DNA of 64,000 bases, taken from contig JAFGLZ010000097.1 of NCBI GenBank assembly GCA_016927755.1, positions 1-64,000 of the forward strand, given 5' to 3'. This document shows, piece by piece, positions 36,416-43,517 of the stretch (the stretch's first letter is position 1; each line of letters starts with the position of its first letter). The position numbers were made by a program, and so were the translations under genes. Source of the stretch: Phycisphaerae bacterium (GTDB lineage Bacteria > Planctomycetota > Phycisphaerae > UBA1845 > JAFGLZ01). Under the pieces are notes generated by a model that made no database searches, was not told where the DNA came from, and saw only the letters and a program-made list of their open reading frames with translations.

Positions 36416-36940
36416 GTGCTGTCATGGTGGGACACCTTTGAACTCCTCCTCGCCGCCGTCGCCATGGTGGTTGTCCTGGTGGACGGCATTCGCAGCGGTC
36501 GCCGCGGCCTGAACCACCTGTTCCAACTGAGGCACTGCGCCTTTGACCACGAACGCTCTCGAAGCGCCGTCAGGCGTCTCCACAGAGTGGATGGCTTCAC
36601 GCGGGGTCTCGGATGGGGCCTCCGGCTTGTGCTGCTGCCGGCCCTTCTCGCTTTCACAGTGGTCCCGGGAATGCCGTTCTCCCCGAAAGCCGTCGTGCTG
36701 CTGCTATTGCTCATCCCTCTTTCCGAAATCCCCAGAAGACGCTGGCTTCGACATCATCGCAAGACCTTCTTCCACAAGCTCGACGCCCTCGACGGCGTCC
36801 TCTGCCCCGACTGTCACTATCGCCTCGAAGGTCACCCAGACGGCGGCCGATGCCCCGAATGCGCCTACCCCTTCACCCCCGAATCACTACGCCAAGACTG
36901 GGAAGACGTGAAGAAGTACTCGGAAATGATCGTCGAATAG
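36416..36940 (+). CDS. Membrane zinc-ribbon protein, type 1 (paralog 2 of 4)
   Basis: 174 aa, GTG start chosen because VLSWWDTFELLL aligns with MTSWWDYAPLLL of the preceding paralog and the upstream bases align too. Same plan: TM, RSAVRRLHRVDGFTRGLGWG, two TM helices, then CPDCHYRLEGHPDGGRCPEC and AYPFTPESLRQDWEDVKK. 95 bp after paralog 1. Function unknown. Confidence 0.75.
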   Translation: MLSWWDTFELLLAAVAMVVVLVDGIRSGRRGLNHLFQLRHCAFDHERSRSAVRRLHRVDGFTRGLGWGLRLVLLPALLAFTVVPGMPFSPKAVVLLLLLIPLSEIPRRRWLRHHRKTFFHKLDALDGVLCPDCHYRLEGHPDGGRCPECAYPFTPESLRQDWEDVKKYSEMIVE

Positions 36941-36960
36941 ACGCCCCGTCGGTCTCGATG

Positions 36961-36966
36961 TACGCT
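36961..36966 (+). promoter_or_regulatory. -10-like box close to ATG 36974
   Basis: TACGCT, 7 nt before the ATG, preceded by CTCGATG. The placement is as for the boxes at 38937, 41356, 41871 and 42989. It implies a leaderless transcript. Confidence 0.35.
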
Positions 36967-36973
36967 TGCGATC

Positions 36974-37468
36974 ATGCCCTGGGTAGCCCTCCACATAGCC
37001 GGCTTCCTGCTGGTCCTCGTCATCGTGATCCACGTACGGCGCCATCCTTCTCCCAGGCCCATCGACCCCCCCAACGCCGCGACGCGGCTCCGCAAGATCG
37101 AGTCCACGTACCAGATCGCCTTCTGGTCGCTCCTGGCGCTTGCAGCGCTCGTGGCCGCCTGGTGGGTTCTGTCTCTGACCGGCATCCATTCAGGACTCGG
37201 TGAAGGCGGCGTGACCATCCTCATCCTGATCATCGCGGTAGTCGAACTGGCAATACTCGTAGTCGGGATGCGCCGCCGAAGCCGGTTCTTCAAGCGGATC
37301 GAGGCCGAAGCCTATCGCGTCTGTCCCGACTGTCATTACTCGCTGGTCGGCCATCTCGAACACGGACGATGTCCGGAATGCGGCTACGCGTTCTCGCCCG
37401 AGTCGCTGCGTCGAGACTGGGACGACGTCCTGCGCGCCGCAGGCAGTGTGAAACGGGGACGCAGCTAG
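36974..37468 (+). CDS. Membrane zinc-ribbon protein, type 1 (paralog 3 of 4)
   Basis: 164 aa. TM helices at about 5-20, 48-68 and 78-97; ribbon CPDCHYSLVGHLEHGRCPEC with GYAFSPESLRRDWDDVLRA. It is shorter in the loop between TM1 and TM2 than the other copies. The last residues KRGRS and the TAG stop are read from a dispersed repeat (GGGACGCAGCTAG), so the native C-terminus may have been replaced. No Shine-Dalgarno is visible, but a -10-like box lies 7 nt before the ATG. Confidence 0.75.
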   Translation: MPWVALHIAGFLLVLVIVIHVRRHPSPRPIDPPNAATRLRKIESTYQIAFWSLLALAALVAAWWVLSLTGIHSGLGEGGVTILILIIAVVELAILVVGMRRRSRFFKRIEAEAYRVCPDCHYSLVGHLEHGRCPECGYAFSPESLRRDWDDVLRAAGSVKRGRS

Positions 37469-37607
37469 TTTTCCCGGGTGGCCCATCGCTTCAGCGGTGG
37501 GGAACACGAATTCGGTTGGGAATCGTGTCTCCGACGCCCATAGCCATGAACCGTGCATCCAAGGTCTTCGAGGAGCACACTGTTCATTCATTGGCGCGAG
37601 CCGCCTA
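37453..37607 (+). mobile_element. Hairpin MITE, family A, hybrid left end
   Basis: The left segment GGGACGCAGCTAGTTTTCC replaces the usual terminal repeat and contains the stop codon of the preceding gene. The core CCCATCGCTTCAGCGGTGGG is at 37482-37501. The right arm (AGCCATGAACCGTGCATCCA, TGTTCATTCATTG) ends with a decayed terminal repeat at 37590-37607. Confidence 0.65.
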
Positions 37608-37680
37608 GACGCGCAGCGCAATCCGCCGTCCGGCCCCGGCGAGAGTAGGGCCCCCGCGACGCCAAGGAGACCAAGACAAC

Positions 37681-38226
37681 ATGGGCGCAATAGGCCTCGA
37701 CACCATCCTGGCCCTCGGCCTCTCAGGCCTGTTCCTGCTGACGATCCTCGTCAAGCTGGCCCTCGCCGCCAGGAAGTGGATTCGCTTCATCAGACGCACC
37801 GGCCTCGAGACCATATGGTCCAACAGGGCTCGCTTCCGCCCGGCCCACAGCAGACTTAGGCGTATCGATGGCACGTTGGCCTGGCTGTCGGATGTGGCCT
37901 GGTGGCCGGTGCCTGTGATGGTTGCCGTCACGGTCCTGTCTCCCAAGTGGATTCAAGGCCTGCCCAGGATGCTCCTCTTCTCCGCGCTGATGCTCCTGGT
38001 GATCGTCGTAATGATTCTTCAGCCCCTCATGATCCACCGGCGGCGCAAACGCTTCTTCCTCCACCTCGAATCCCAAGCCAACATGCTCTGCCCCGACTGC
38101 CACTACCGCCTCGACGCCCACCGCCAAGGCGGCCGCTGCCCCGAATGCGCCTACGCCTTCACGCCCGAATCCCTGAACCAAGACTGGGCCGACGTCAAAG
38201 CAATCTCCGAGTTCGCCCCCCCATAG
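37681..38226 (+). CDS. Membrane zinc-ribbon protein, type 1 (paralog 4 of 4)
   Basis: 181 aa. TM at about 7-27, loop with RPAHSRLRRIDGTLAWLSDV, TM helices at about 72-88 and 98-118, then CPDCHYRLDAHRQGGRCPEC and AYAFTPESLNQDWADVKAI. It is separated from paralog 3 by a family A element, so the array was probably contiguous before the insertion. AAGGAG lies 11 nt upstream. Function unknown. Confidence 0.78.
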   Translation: MGAIGLDTILALGLSGLFLLTILVKLALAARKWIRFIRRTGLETIWSNRARFRPAHSRLRRIDGTLAWLSDVAWWPVPVMVAVTVLSPKWIQGLPRMLLFSALMLLVIVVMILQPLMIHRRRKRFFLHLESQANMLCPDCHYRLDAHRQGGRCPECAYAFTPESLNQDWADVKAISEFAPP

Positions 38227-38230
38227 CCCC

Positions 38231-38345
38231 CCACGCTGCCAATTCAGCCCCCGAACGGGGGCGCGGGATTGTAGCCCAGGGCGACCGCAGGGAGCCCTGG
38301 GTACGCCGCGCTCAAGAGCACATAGCCCCGCGGGGGCGGCGGAAG
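38231..38345 (+). repeat. REP-like hairpins, family E
   Basis: CCCCCGAACGGGGG, then TAGCCCAGGGCGACCGCAGG continuing to AGCCCTGGG, and TAGCCCCGCGGGGGCGGCGG. Short stem-loops with no coding sense. Confidence 0.5.
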
Positions 38346-38476
38346 GCTCCCCCTGCCATCCGGTGTCCCGACTCATCCTCCCTTTCACGATCTTCGGTGC
38401 CGTGCCTCCAGTCCCACAGTCCATATTCAGGCACAAGGAGCCACGACGCCCGCCCCCCCCATTCAGCCCGATTACC

Positions 38477-38587
38477 AAACGACGGTAGCTTCCCGCATCC
38501 ACGCCCGGATCCCAAACGACGGTAGCTTCCCGCATCCACGCCCGGATCCCAAACGACGGTGATTTCCCGCATTCAGGCCCGGAGGGC
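38477..38587 (+). repeat. 37-bp tandem repeat, three units
   Basis: Units start AAACGACGGTAGCTTCCCGC at 38477 and 38514; a diverged third unit starts at 38551. They are directly abutting, without spacers. Confidence 0.75.
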
Positions 38588-38700
38588 CGAAGGACCGTAG
38601 CCACGGGTGGAGCCCGCCGCTTCGGCGGGCGCAACCCGTGGTATCCGTCCCCCCCATTCCCCCTAGCCCCGTTAGGGGCGACGGAACGCCGCGAGGATGA
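38576..38700 (+). repeat. Nested-hairpin element, family D
   Basis: After GGCCCGGAGGGCCGAAGGA there is an outer stem CCACGGGT/ACCCGTGG around an inner stem GCCCGCCG/CGGCGGGC, then an AGCCCCGTTAGGGGCGACGG hairpin. The same order is at 41097-41235 with paired changes in both stems. Confidence 0.65.
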
Positions 38701-38936
38701 ACCGCGCGCCGACCTCCGAATCGTGACATTCTCCCCGAAAACCGCCTTCGCCAATTCACACCGGCCCATCCGCTGGCGCTTCGGCGACCCCCTCAATCCG
38801 AGCCGATCCCCAAGATCCCCCTCTATCCCAGACTTGAGAAAGACGCAGATCGTGAAAGCGGTGGGGCGAGCCCCCCGCCGAGCCAAAACCGGTTCGTCAA
38901 ACTACGCCCCCGCAAGGCGACCCGAAGCGAATCGGG

Positions 38937-38942
38937 TATCAT
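38937..38942 (+). promoter_or_regulatory. -10-like box 7 nt before ATG 38950
   Basis: GGGTATCAT; same position and context as GGGTACCAT before 41369. Confidence 0.45.
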
Positions 38943-38949
38943 CTCAGCC

Positions 38950-39408
38950 ATGCACAGGCGATCGCGACTGCCGCAGAGGCTCAAGTGGGTGGGGGCAGCG
39001 ATGTCCCTGGCAACCGCCTTGGCATGGGGGACAAGCACACAGTGGAAATACGTGTGGGTTGGCCCGGGTGTCTCAATCGTCTTAGGGTACGGAGGTCTGA
39101 CTGCCTATGGGGACGGCTACTACCATCAACAAGACAAGTCGACTCCGCGGATCTCGCGATTGCATGGTGGCTTTCTCGGTTTGACTTGGCCTAGCATATG
39201 CGGCGAGATGTGGATCCTCGACGGCCCTAAGGCCGCGGATTGGCAGGTGTGGATGCCGCTCTGGGTGCTTCTCATAGTGATCACGGCGCCGACAGTGCTT
39301 GCCTTCTGGCGAGGCAAACGAATCCCCACCGGCCACTGCCAACACTGCGGCTACGACCTCACCGCAAACACCACCGGCATCTGCCCCGAGTGCGGCGAGC
39401 GGATCTAA
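38950..39408 (+). CDS. Membrane zinc-ribbon protein, type 2 (GYDLTAN ribbon)
   Basis: 152 aa. N-terminal basic stretch and TM (LKWVGAAMSLATALAWG), a central periplasmic-looking segment, a second TM (about 97-116) and a C-terminal ribbon CQHCGYDLTANTTGICPECG ending ERI. It has the layout basic N-terminus/TM/loop/TM/RGKRIP/ribbon shared with the genes at 41369, 43001 and the second half of 43518. The ribbon lies on the same side as the N-terminus. Function unknown; such proteins are abundant in Phycisphaerae-type genomes. Confidence 0.8.
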   Translation: MHRRSRLPQRLKWVGAAMSLATALAWGTSTQWKYVWVGPGVSIVLGYGGLTAYGDGYYHQQDKSTPRISRLHGGFLGLTWPSICGEMWILDGPKAADWQVWMPLWVLLIVITAPTVLAFWRGKRIPTGHCQHCGYDLTANTTGICPECGERI

Positions 39409-39509
39409 CCCCGGTATGAGGAAACGAACGCGACCAACGAGCAGTCGTCTGGCAGTTGCCCTTCGGAACAACCTACCGCATCCCCCGGCAACCCCCCGTG
39501 CGATTCCCC

Positions 39510-40844
39510 CTATCTCTGCCACCCCTCTATCCGGAACACCTTCTCCATGAGCTTCCGATCCGGCCCCCCCGAATCCGGCGTAAACCAGACCTCAAACCGC
39601 GCGGCATAAGGCTTGCCCCAGTCTCCCTCGAAAATCGTGAAGTGCGTGTTCGAGAAGAACAGCTCCCCCGGATCCTCCGACCATCCTACCCACTCGTTCG
39701 AACGCTCCTTCAGGTCGTCAACCGATAGGGGGGTCCCTTTGGTCACCTCATAAGCCTTCAAATAGAGCATCCCCGGCTCTCCCGGATTGACCCAGATCCT
39801 GGAGTCGTAGAGCCCGGACTGAAATGACTTGCCCAACTCAAATGACGCCGCTCCTTGCCGAACGCTGTCAGACGGAAGAATCCGCCGAATCGTCTCCCAC
39901 GTGGGCTGCGCGGCCAGTGGACTGATCTCGTTCGCAACGAAGGACAGCGCGGCCTTCGTCAGTCGACGTTCCTTCGCCTCGGACTGCTCGAACAGCTCGA
40001 CAACGAGAGGATCAACCGTGATGAGGCAACGGCTCTCATGCATCCGATTGCCTTCCGACAGCCTCAGAGGACCGGTCTGGCCCGCATCCATCCGGGTCGC
40101 ATCTCGCGACGCCCCGGCCCAGGGCTTCCCCGAAAAGCCGATGGTGAATCGAAACTGGAAGTCCGGAATGCCGGCCTCTGACCAAGAGTCAATTGCGTGC
40201 CTCGTGTAGTAGCCGTGAAGGGTATATCGCCATTTCGATCCGACCATCCATCTGCGAGTGGCAAAGAGATTGCCGCGTTCCTTGAACACACGCCACGACG
40301 GACTCGTGGCCAGATATCGCCTCAGGACCTCCGGCGCATTCTGATGAACCCTCACCAACATGGCCACATCTGCCGTGATGGTCGGATCATCACCACCGGC
40401 GGTGGAGAGAGCGGCCAGAAGGCTCTGTTGAAAAGCGTCCCTTGCCCCGTTTGGCTCAGCGTCAAATGCCTCCGGTTCTGCCAGTTCGAGATTGTTCGGC
40501 ATGATCAGGTCGTCGGCAAAGCCATCTTCGCTGGGTCCCATCATCGAAGCAAAGATGAGAAATCCCATCGCGACGAATGCAGCAGTCCCGCACAGCAGGA
40601 ACATGCCGAGATTCCCCAGGCCTTTCGCCCAACGCTTCTTGGCGAGGTTCCATGCCGCTGCGGAGAGGATCCCAAGAAACGCAATCGCCACGCACACCAG
40701 TAGCACATGCGAAAGGACGTTCAGCGCCCTCGAATGGAACAGTGCTGAGATAGTGAACACGCCCAATAGGGCCAGGCAGACGGCGCCCGGCACCCATGGA
40801 TTGGTGAAGTACTTCTCCGCGATGCGCCTCGATTGTATCTTCAT
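39510..40844 (-). CDS. Uncharacterised membrane protein with large extracytoplasmic domain
   Basis: 444 aa. Three TM helices in the first 115 residues (about 18-36, 43-63, 80-103), then about 330 soluble residues: TADVAMLVRVHQNAPEVLRR, WRVFKERGNLFATRRWMVG, IDSWSEAGIPDFQFRFTIGF and a C-terminal FEVWFTPDSGGPDRKLMEKV. I do not recognise the family. It interrupts the zinc-ribbon genes on the opposite strand and has a slightly lower GC feel than its neighbours. Start uncertain: ATG 40844 gives the best N-terminus; a frame to 40889 is open. Confidence 0.7.
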   Translation of the reverse strand: MKIQSRRIAEKYFTNPWVPGAVCLALLGVFTISALFHSRALNVLSHVLLVCVAIAFLGILSAAAWNLAKKRWAKGLGNLGMFLLCGTAAFVAMGFLIFASMMGPSEDGFADDLIMPNNLELAEPEAFDAEPNGARDAFQQSLLAALSTAGGDDPTITADVAMLVRVHQNAPEVLRRYLATSPSWRVFKERGNLFATRRWMVGSKWRYTLHGYYTRHAIDSWSEAGIPDFQFRFTIGFSGKPWAGASRDATRMDAGQTGPLRLSEGNRMHESRCLITVDPLVVELFEQSEAKERRLTKAALSFVANEISPLAAQPTWETIRRILPSDSVRQGAASFELGKSFQSGLYDSRIWVNPGEPGMLYLKAYEVTKGTPLSVDDLKERSNEWVGWSEDPGELFFSNTHFTIFEGDWGKPYAARFEVWFTPDSGGPDRKLMEKVFRIEGWQR

Positions 40845-41096
40845 CGCCTCACATCGAAGGCCGAGTGCCCTATCCGCACCGAATCCCACCGGACCTCACA
40901 CCATGCCCATCCGGTCGTTGACGGCTCGACCAGCTCCATTGAGCGCGGCGGTCCTGATCATCGTCCCCACAACCTTGGCCCCTAGCGAGTTCGGTCAAGG
41001 TCGCGCAGGCACAATTGACCCCGGGCCCGGCGCCGGTGTCAAGCGCTCGCATCATGGACAGGTCAACTCGGGCCCGTGACGGATTCGGCGGGGTGT

Positions 41097-41235
41097 ATCC
41101 AGGCCCGGAGGGCCGAAGGAATGTAGCCAGGGGTGCAGTCCGCCGCTTCGGCGGACGGAACCCCTGGTGCTTGATCACCCAAACCGACAAGCCCCGCCAG
41201 GGGCGACGGAAAGTCCAGCTCGTGCCCCGGCGGGG
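41097..41235 (+). repeat. Nested-hairpin element, family D
   Basis: GGCCCGGAGGGCCGAAGGA, then outer stem CCAGGGGT/ACCCCTGG around inner stem GTCCGCCG/CGGCGGAC, then AGCCCCGCCAGGGGCGACGG. Compensatory differences from 38576-38700. Confidence 0.65.
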
Positions 41236-41355
41236 TCTTCGCCTCGGTCTCGTTGCCCCCGCCCAGACTGTCATGCACCAGGTCAACTCTTCGGCCGATC
41301 AAGTCCGCAAGAGGCAACCGTTGCTTCGGAGTGTGGGAAACAGGTTTGAGTCGGG

Positions 41356-41361
41356 TACCAT
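41356..41361 (+). promoter_or_regulatory. -10-like box 7 nt before ATG 41369
   Basis: GGGTACCAT in the same position as at 38937. Confidence 0.45.
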
Positions 41362-41368
41362 GGCAGCC

Positions 41369-41863
41369 ATGCAAACGCGACCTCGACTGCGGCGGCCGCT
41401 GAAGTGGGCTGGCACGGTGGTGTGCGTGCTGATCCTTGCGGCGTTCGCAGTGAATGGTGTCTGGTCGGACATCTGGCTCGCCGGAGCCTGTCCTTACTCG
41501 GATTCCTTCCTTGTGTTTCGATTGAAAGGCGGGGCGGTGATCACAGGGATCTGGGAGCACGCGCCGCCCCCTCCGGCACCCCCTAATACCTTAATGAACG
41601 TATTGATCGTGTCGCGTGACGGATTCGGCGCATGGATCTGGTGGTTTGATTTCCACCGGTGGACCTTCCGTCTAGGATCGACCCAATGGGCCTGCGATGC
41701 CGTGGCGATCCCACTCTGGCTACCGTTCTTGCTCGGCGCCATCCCCGCCGCCTACTTGTGGCACCGTGACCGACGCATCCCCCCCGGCCATTGCCAACAC
41801 TGCGGCTACAACCTCACCGCCAACACCAGCGGCCTATGCCCCGAGTGCGGCGACCGAGTCTGA
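41369..41863 (+). CDS. Membrane zinc-ribbon protein, type 2
   Basis: 164 aa. RPLKWAGTVVCVLILAAFAV near the N-terminus is the first TM; a W-rich central part (GFGAWIWWFDFHRWTFRLG) follows; a second TM (about 112-130), then PPGHCQHCGYNLTANTSGLC and PECGDRV. Start set by alignment with MRKRPRLSRALKW (43001) and MHRRSRLPQRLKW (38950); an in-frame ATG at 41360 is possible. No Shine-Dalgarno. Function unknown. Confidence 0.8.
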   Translation: MQTRPRLRRPLKWAGTVVCVLILAAFAVNGVWSDIWLAGACPYSDSFLVFRLKGGAVITGIWEHAPPPPAPPNTLMNVLIVSRDGFGAWIWWFDFHRWTFRLGSTQWACDAVAIPLWLPFLLGAIPAAYLWHRDRRIPPGHCQHCGYNLTANTSGLCPECGDRV

Positions 41864-41870
41864 GCGCGGG

Positions 41871-41876
41871 TACAAT
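41871..41876 (+). promoter_or_regulatory. -10-like box before leader peptide and HEAT lipoprotein
   Basis: GCGGGTACAATG, beginning 7 bp after the preceding stop and 6 nt before ATG 41883. Confidence 0.45.
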
Positions 41877-41882
41877 GGGGCG

Positions 41883-41930
41883 ATGAGCGACGAGCACCTT
41901 ACGGCCACAAGACGGGAGGACGTGCCATGA
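41883..41930 (+). CDS. 15-codon leader peptide coupled to the HEAT lipoprotein
   Basis: Reads MSDEHLTATRREDVP and stop. Its ATG is 6 nt after a -10-like box, so it would sit at the very 5' end of the transcript. Its TGA overlaps the ATG of the next gene (ATGA). This layout allows ribosomes loading on a leaderless mRNA to reinitiate on the lipoprotein gene. Coding status is inferred from layout only. Confidence 0.4.
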   Translation: MSDEHLTATRREDVP

Positions 41931-42469
41931 GAGGTCCGATGGTATCAGCCGTTGTCTGTGTCCTGGTCATCGCTGGCTGCGCGGGGCCCAAGGCCGCGGA
42001 TCTGGCCCAATCAGGCAAGCCGGAAGCGACCCAGCCGTCACCGCCCGGCGAAACCGGCCTGGAGTCCGCTCTCACCATTCTCATAGGCGCCGGCTACAAC
42101 ACCTACTATGAGCCAAGCAAGACGGATGCCGTGGTCGCGTTGGGCGTATTCAGAGCAAGGGACGCGGTCCCCGAAATCATCAGGCAGGCAAAGGCGTCGC
42201 GAAACCAGAACTTCCGTTCGGAAGCCCACAAGGCCCTCGGTTGGATCGGTGACCCCAGGGCCGTGGAGTACCTCAAGACCGCCATGAAGGACGATCCGTA
42301 CTACTTCGCCCGTCATCACGCCGCCATGGCCCTGGAGGCGATCACGGGAGAAAAGTACGATACGCCCGAACATGGATTCAAGGGAAGTCCATCGACACGG
42401 ATCGGCAAGAAGCTGATGGAACTCATTGAAGAGGAGCTGAAGGAGGACAACAAGTCATCTGACGAATAG
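41927..42469 (+). CDS. HEAT-repeat lipoprotein
   Basis: 180 aa. Lipobox VIAGC at residue 18, a Pro/Ser-rich linker, then HEAT-like helices: SKTDAVVALGVFRARDAVPE, SEAHKALGWIGDPRAVEYLK and ARHHAAMALEAITGEKYD, with an acidic C-terminus (EEELKEDNKSSDE). Membrane-anchored scaffold of unknown partner. GGGAGG is 9 nt upstream, and a 15-codon frame overlaps the start. Confidence 0.78.
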   Translation: MRGPMVSAVVCVLVIAGCAGPKAADLAQSGKPEATQPSPPGETGLESALTILIGAGYNTYYEPSKTDAVVALGVFRARDAVPEIIRQAKASRNQNFRSEAHKALGWIGDPRAVEYLKTAMKDDPYYFARHHAAMALEAITGEKYDTPEHGFKGSPSTRIGKKLMELIEEELKEDNKSSDE

Positions 42470-42622
42470 CGGCGGGCAGCCCTGACACGCTCAACGTCCA
42501 TGCCACCCGCCCGTAGCCAACGCCCTCCTTGCGCCTGGCTTCGCCATCGCCCGCGTCCCCCGCTCCTCCCCAAGCCCAGCATCGCCGGGTACCATGTGCG
42601 TCGTCTCCGGAGGTGCCTAGCC

Positions 42623-42982
42623 ATGGGTGGCGCACGATTGCACTGGTTCTGGCGCGGGGCGATTGCACTGGCGCTCGGGGCTGTGGTACCGGCCTGGTTG
42701 ATGGGTCTGAATGCCGGGCCCGTCACCGAGACGTTGGTGAGCATCCAGTATGCCATCCCCCGCATCCTGTCGCGGATTGGCTCCCCACCCTCCGTCATGT
42801 GGGCCGCCAGACGCCTCATGATCATCATGCCCACCGTTCTCATCACTCTGGTCGGCTACGGCCTTCTCACCCGATACCTCGGCGCGATGCGTGACGACAA
42901 CGAGACCCGCTGCCGCAAGTGCGGCTACATCCTGCGAGGCATTACCGAGCCACGCTGCCCAGAATGCGGCGAGCGGATCTGA
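42623..42982 (+). CDS. Membrane zinc-ribbon protein, type 2 variant
   Basis: 119 aa. TM helices at about 9-26 and 68-85; ribbon CRKCGYILRGITEPRCPECG with terminal ERI. The ribbon has GYILRGI in place of GYDLTAN, the other common planctomycete variant. GGAGGT is 9 nt before the ATG, so unlike its neighbours it has a standard leader. A GGGTACCAT box is 27 nt upstream. Function unknown. Confidence 0.75.
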   Translation: MGGARLHWFWRGAIALALGAVVPAWLMGLNAGPVTETLVSIQYAIPRILSRIGSPPSVMWAARRLMIIMPTVLITLVGYGLLTRYLGAMRDDNETRCRKCGYILRGITEPRCPECGERI

Positions 42983-42988
42983 GCGGGG

Positions 42989-42994
42989 TACAAT
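42989..42994 (+). promoter_or_regulatory. -10-like box 6 nt before ATG 43001
   Basis: GCGGGGTACAATG, beginning just after the preceding stop codon. Confidence 0.45.
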
Positions 42995-43000
42995 GATGTC

Positions 43001-43513
43001 ATGCGAAAGCGACCTCGACTAAGCCGAGCGCTGAAGTGGAGCGGAACGGTGGCGTGCCTGTTGCTCGCGGCGGCATTCGCAGTGAGTGGTACTGGAGACT
43101 ACTTTGTGTACTGGCAACAGCAGGTGCCCCCTCCCTCGCCACATCTTAGGTGCAGCTTCTACCTAGGACAGAGGGGGATAGCGGCAGCCATCGAAAAACG
43201 ACCTGTTCCCGATTCCTTCACTTCGAAGTGGTACATCGACCTTTCCCCGAGTCCCCAATCGCAATGGCATTGGTGGGGTCCTTACGAATACGCCATACAC
43301 GTAGGTTCTGGATTGGGAGTGGAAAGCCCCCTGTGGATACCCATCGTGCTCGTCCTCATTCCAACGATCTACCTCTGGCGAAAGAACCGACAGCCGCTAC
43401 CCGGATGCTGCAAGAAATGCGGCTACGACCTCACCGCCAACGAAAGCGGCACCTGCCCCGAGTGCGGCCAGCAGTTGCCGCCTCTGGATCAACCCGAGGA
43501 ACCGAGGACCTGA
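43001..43513 (+). CDS. Membrane zinc-ribbon protein, type 2
   Basis: 170 aa. ALKWSGTVACLLLAAAFAVS is the first TM; the middle resembles the gene at 41369 (WYIDLSPSPQSQWHWWGPYE); a second TM (about 107-123), then CCKKCGYDLTANESGTCPEC and an acidic tail. It is 18 bp after the previous gene and 4 bp before the next. Function unknown. Confidence 0.8.
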   Translation: MRKRPRLSRALKWSGTVACLLLAAAFAVSGTGDYFVYWQQQVPPPSPHLRCSFYLGQRGIAAAIEKRPVPDSFTSKWYIDLSPSPQSQWHWWGPYEYAIHVGSGLGVESPLWIPIVLVLIPTIYLWRKNRQPLPGCCKKCGYDLTANESGTCPECGQQLPPLDQPEEPRT

Positions 43514-43517
43514 CGCC

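Noticed and set aside
38477..38587. Three 37-bp repeats as a CRISPR array
   Set aside because: The units abut with no spacers, the third is diverged, and no cas gene is in the window.
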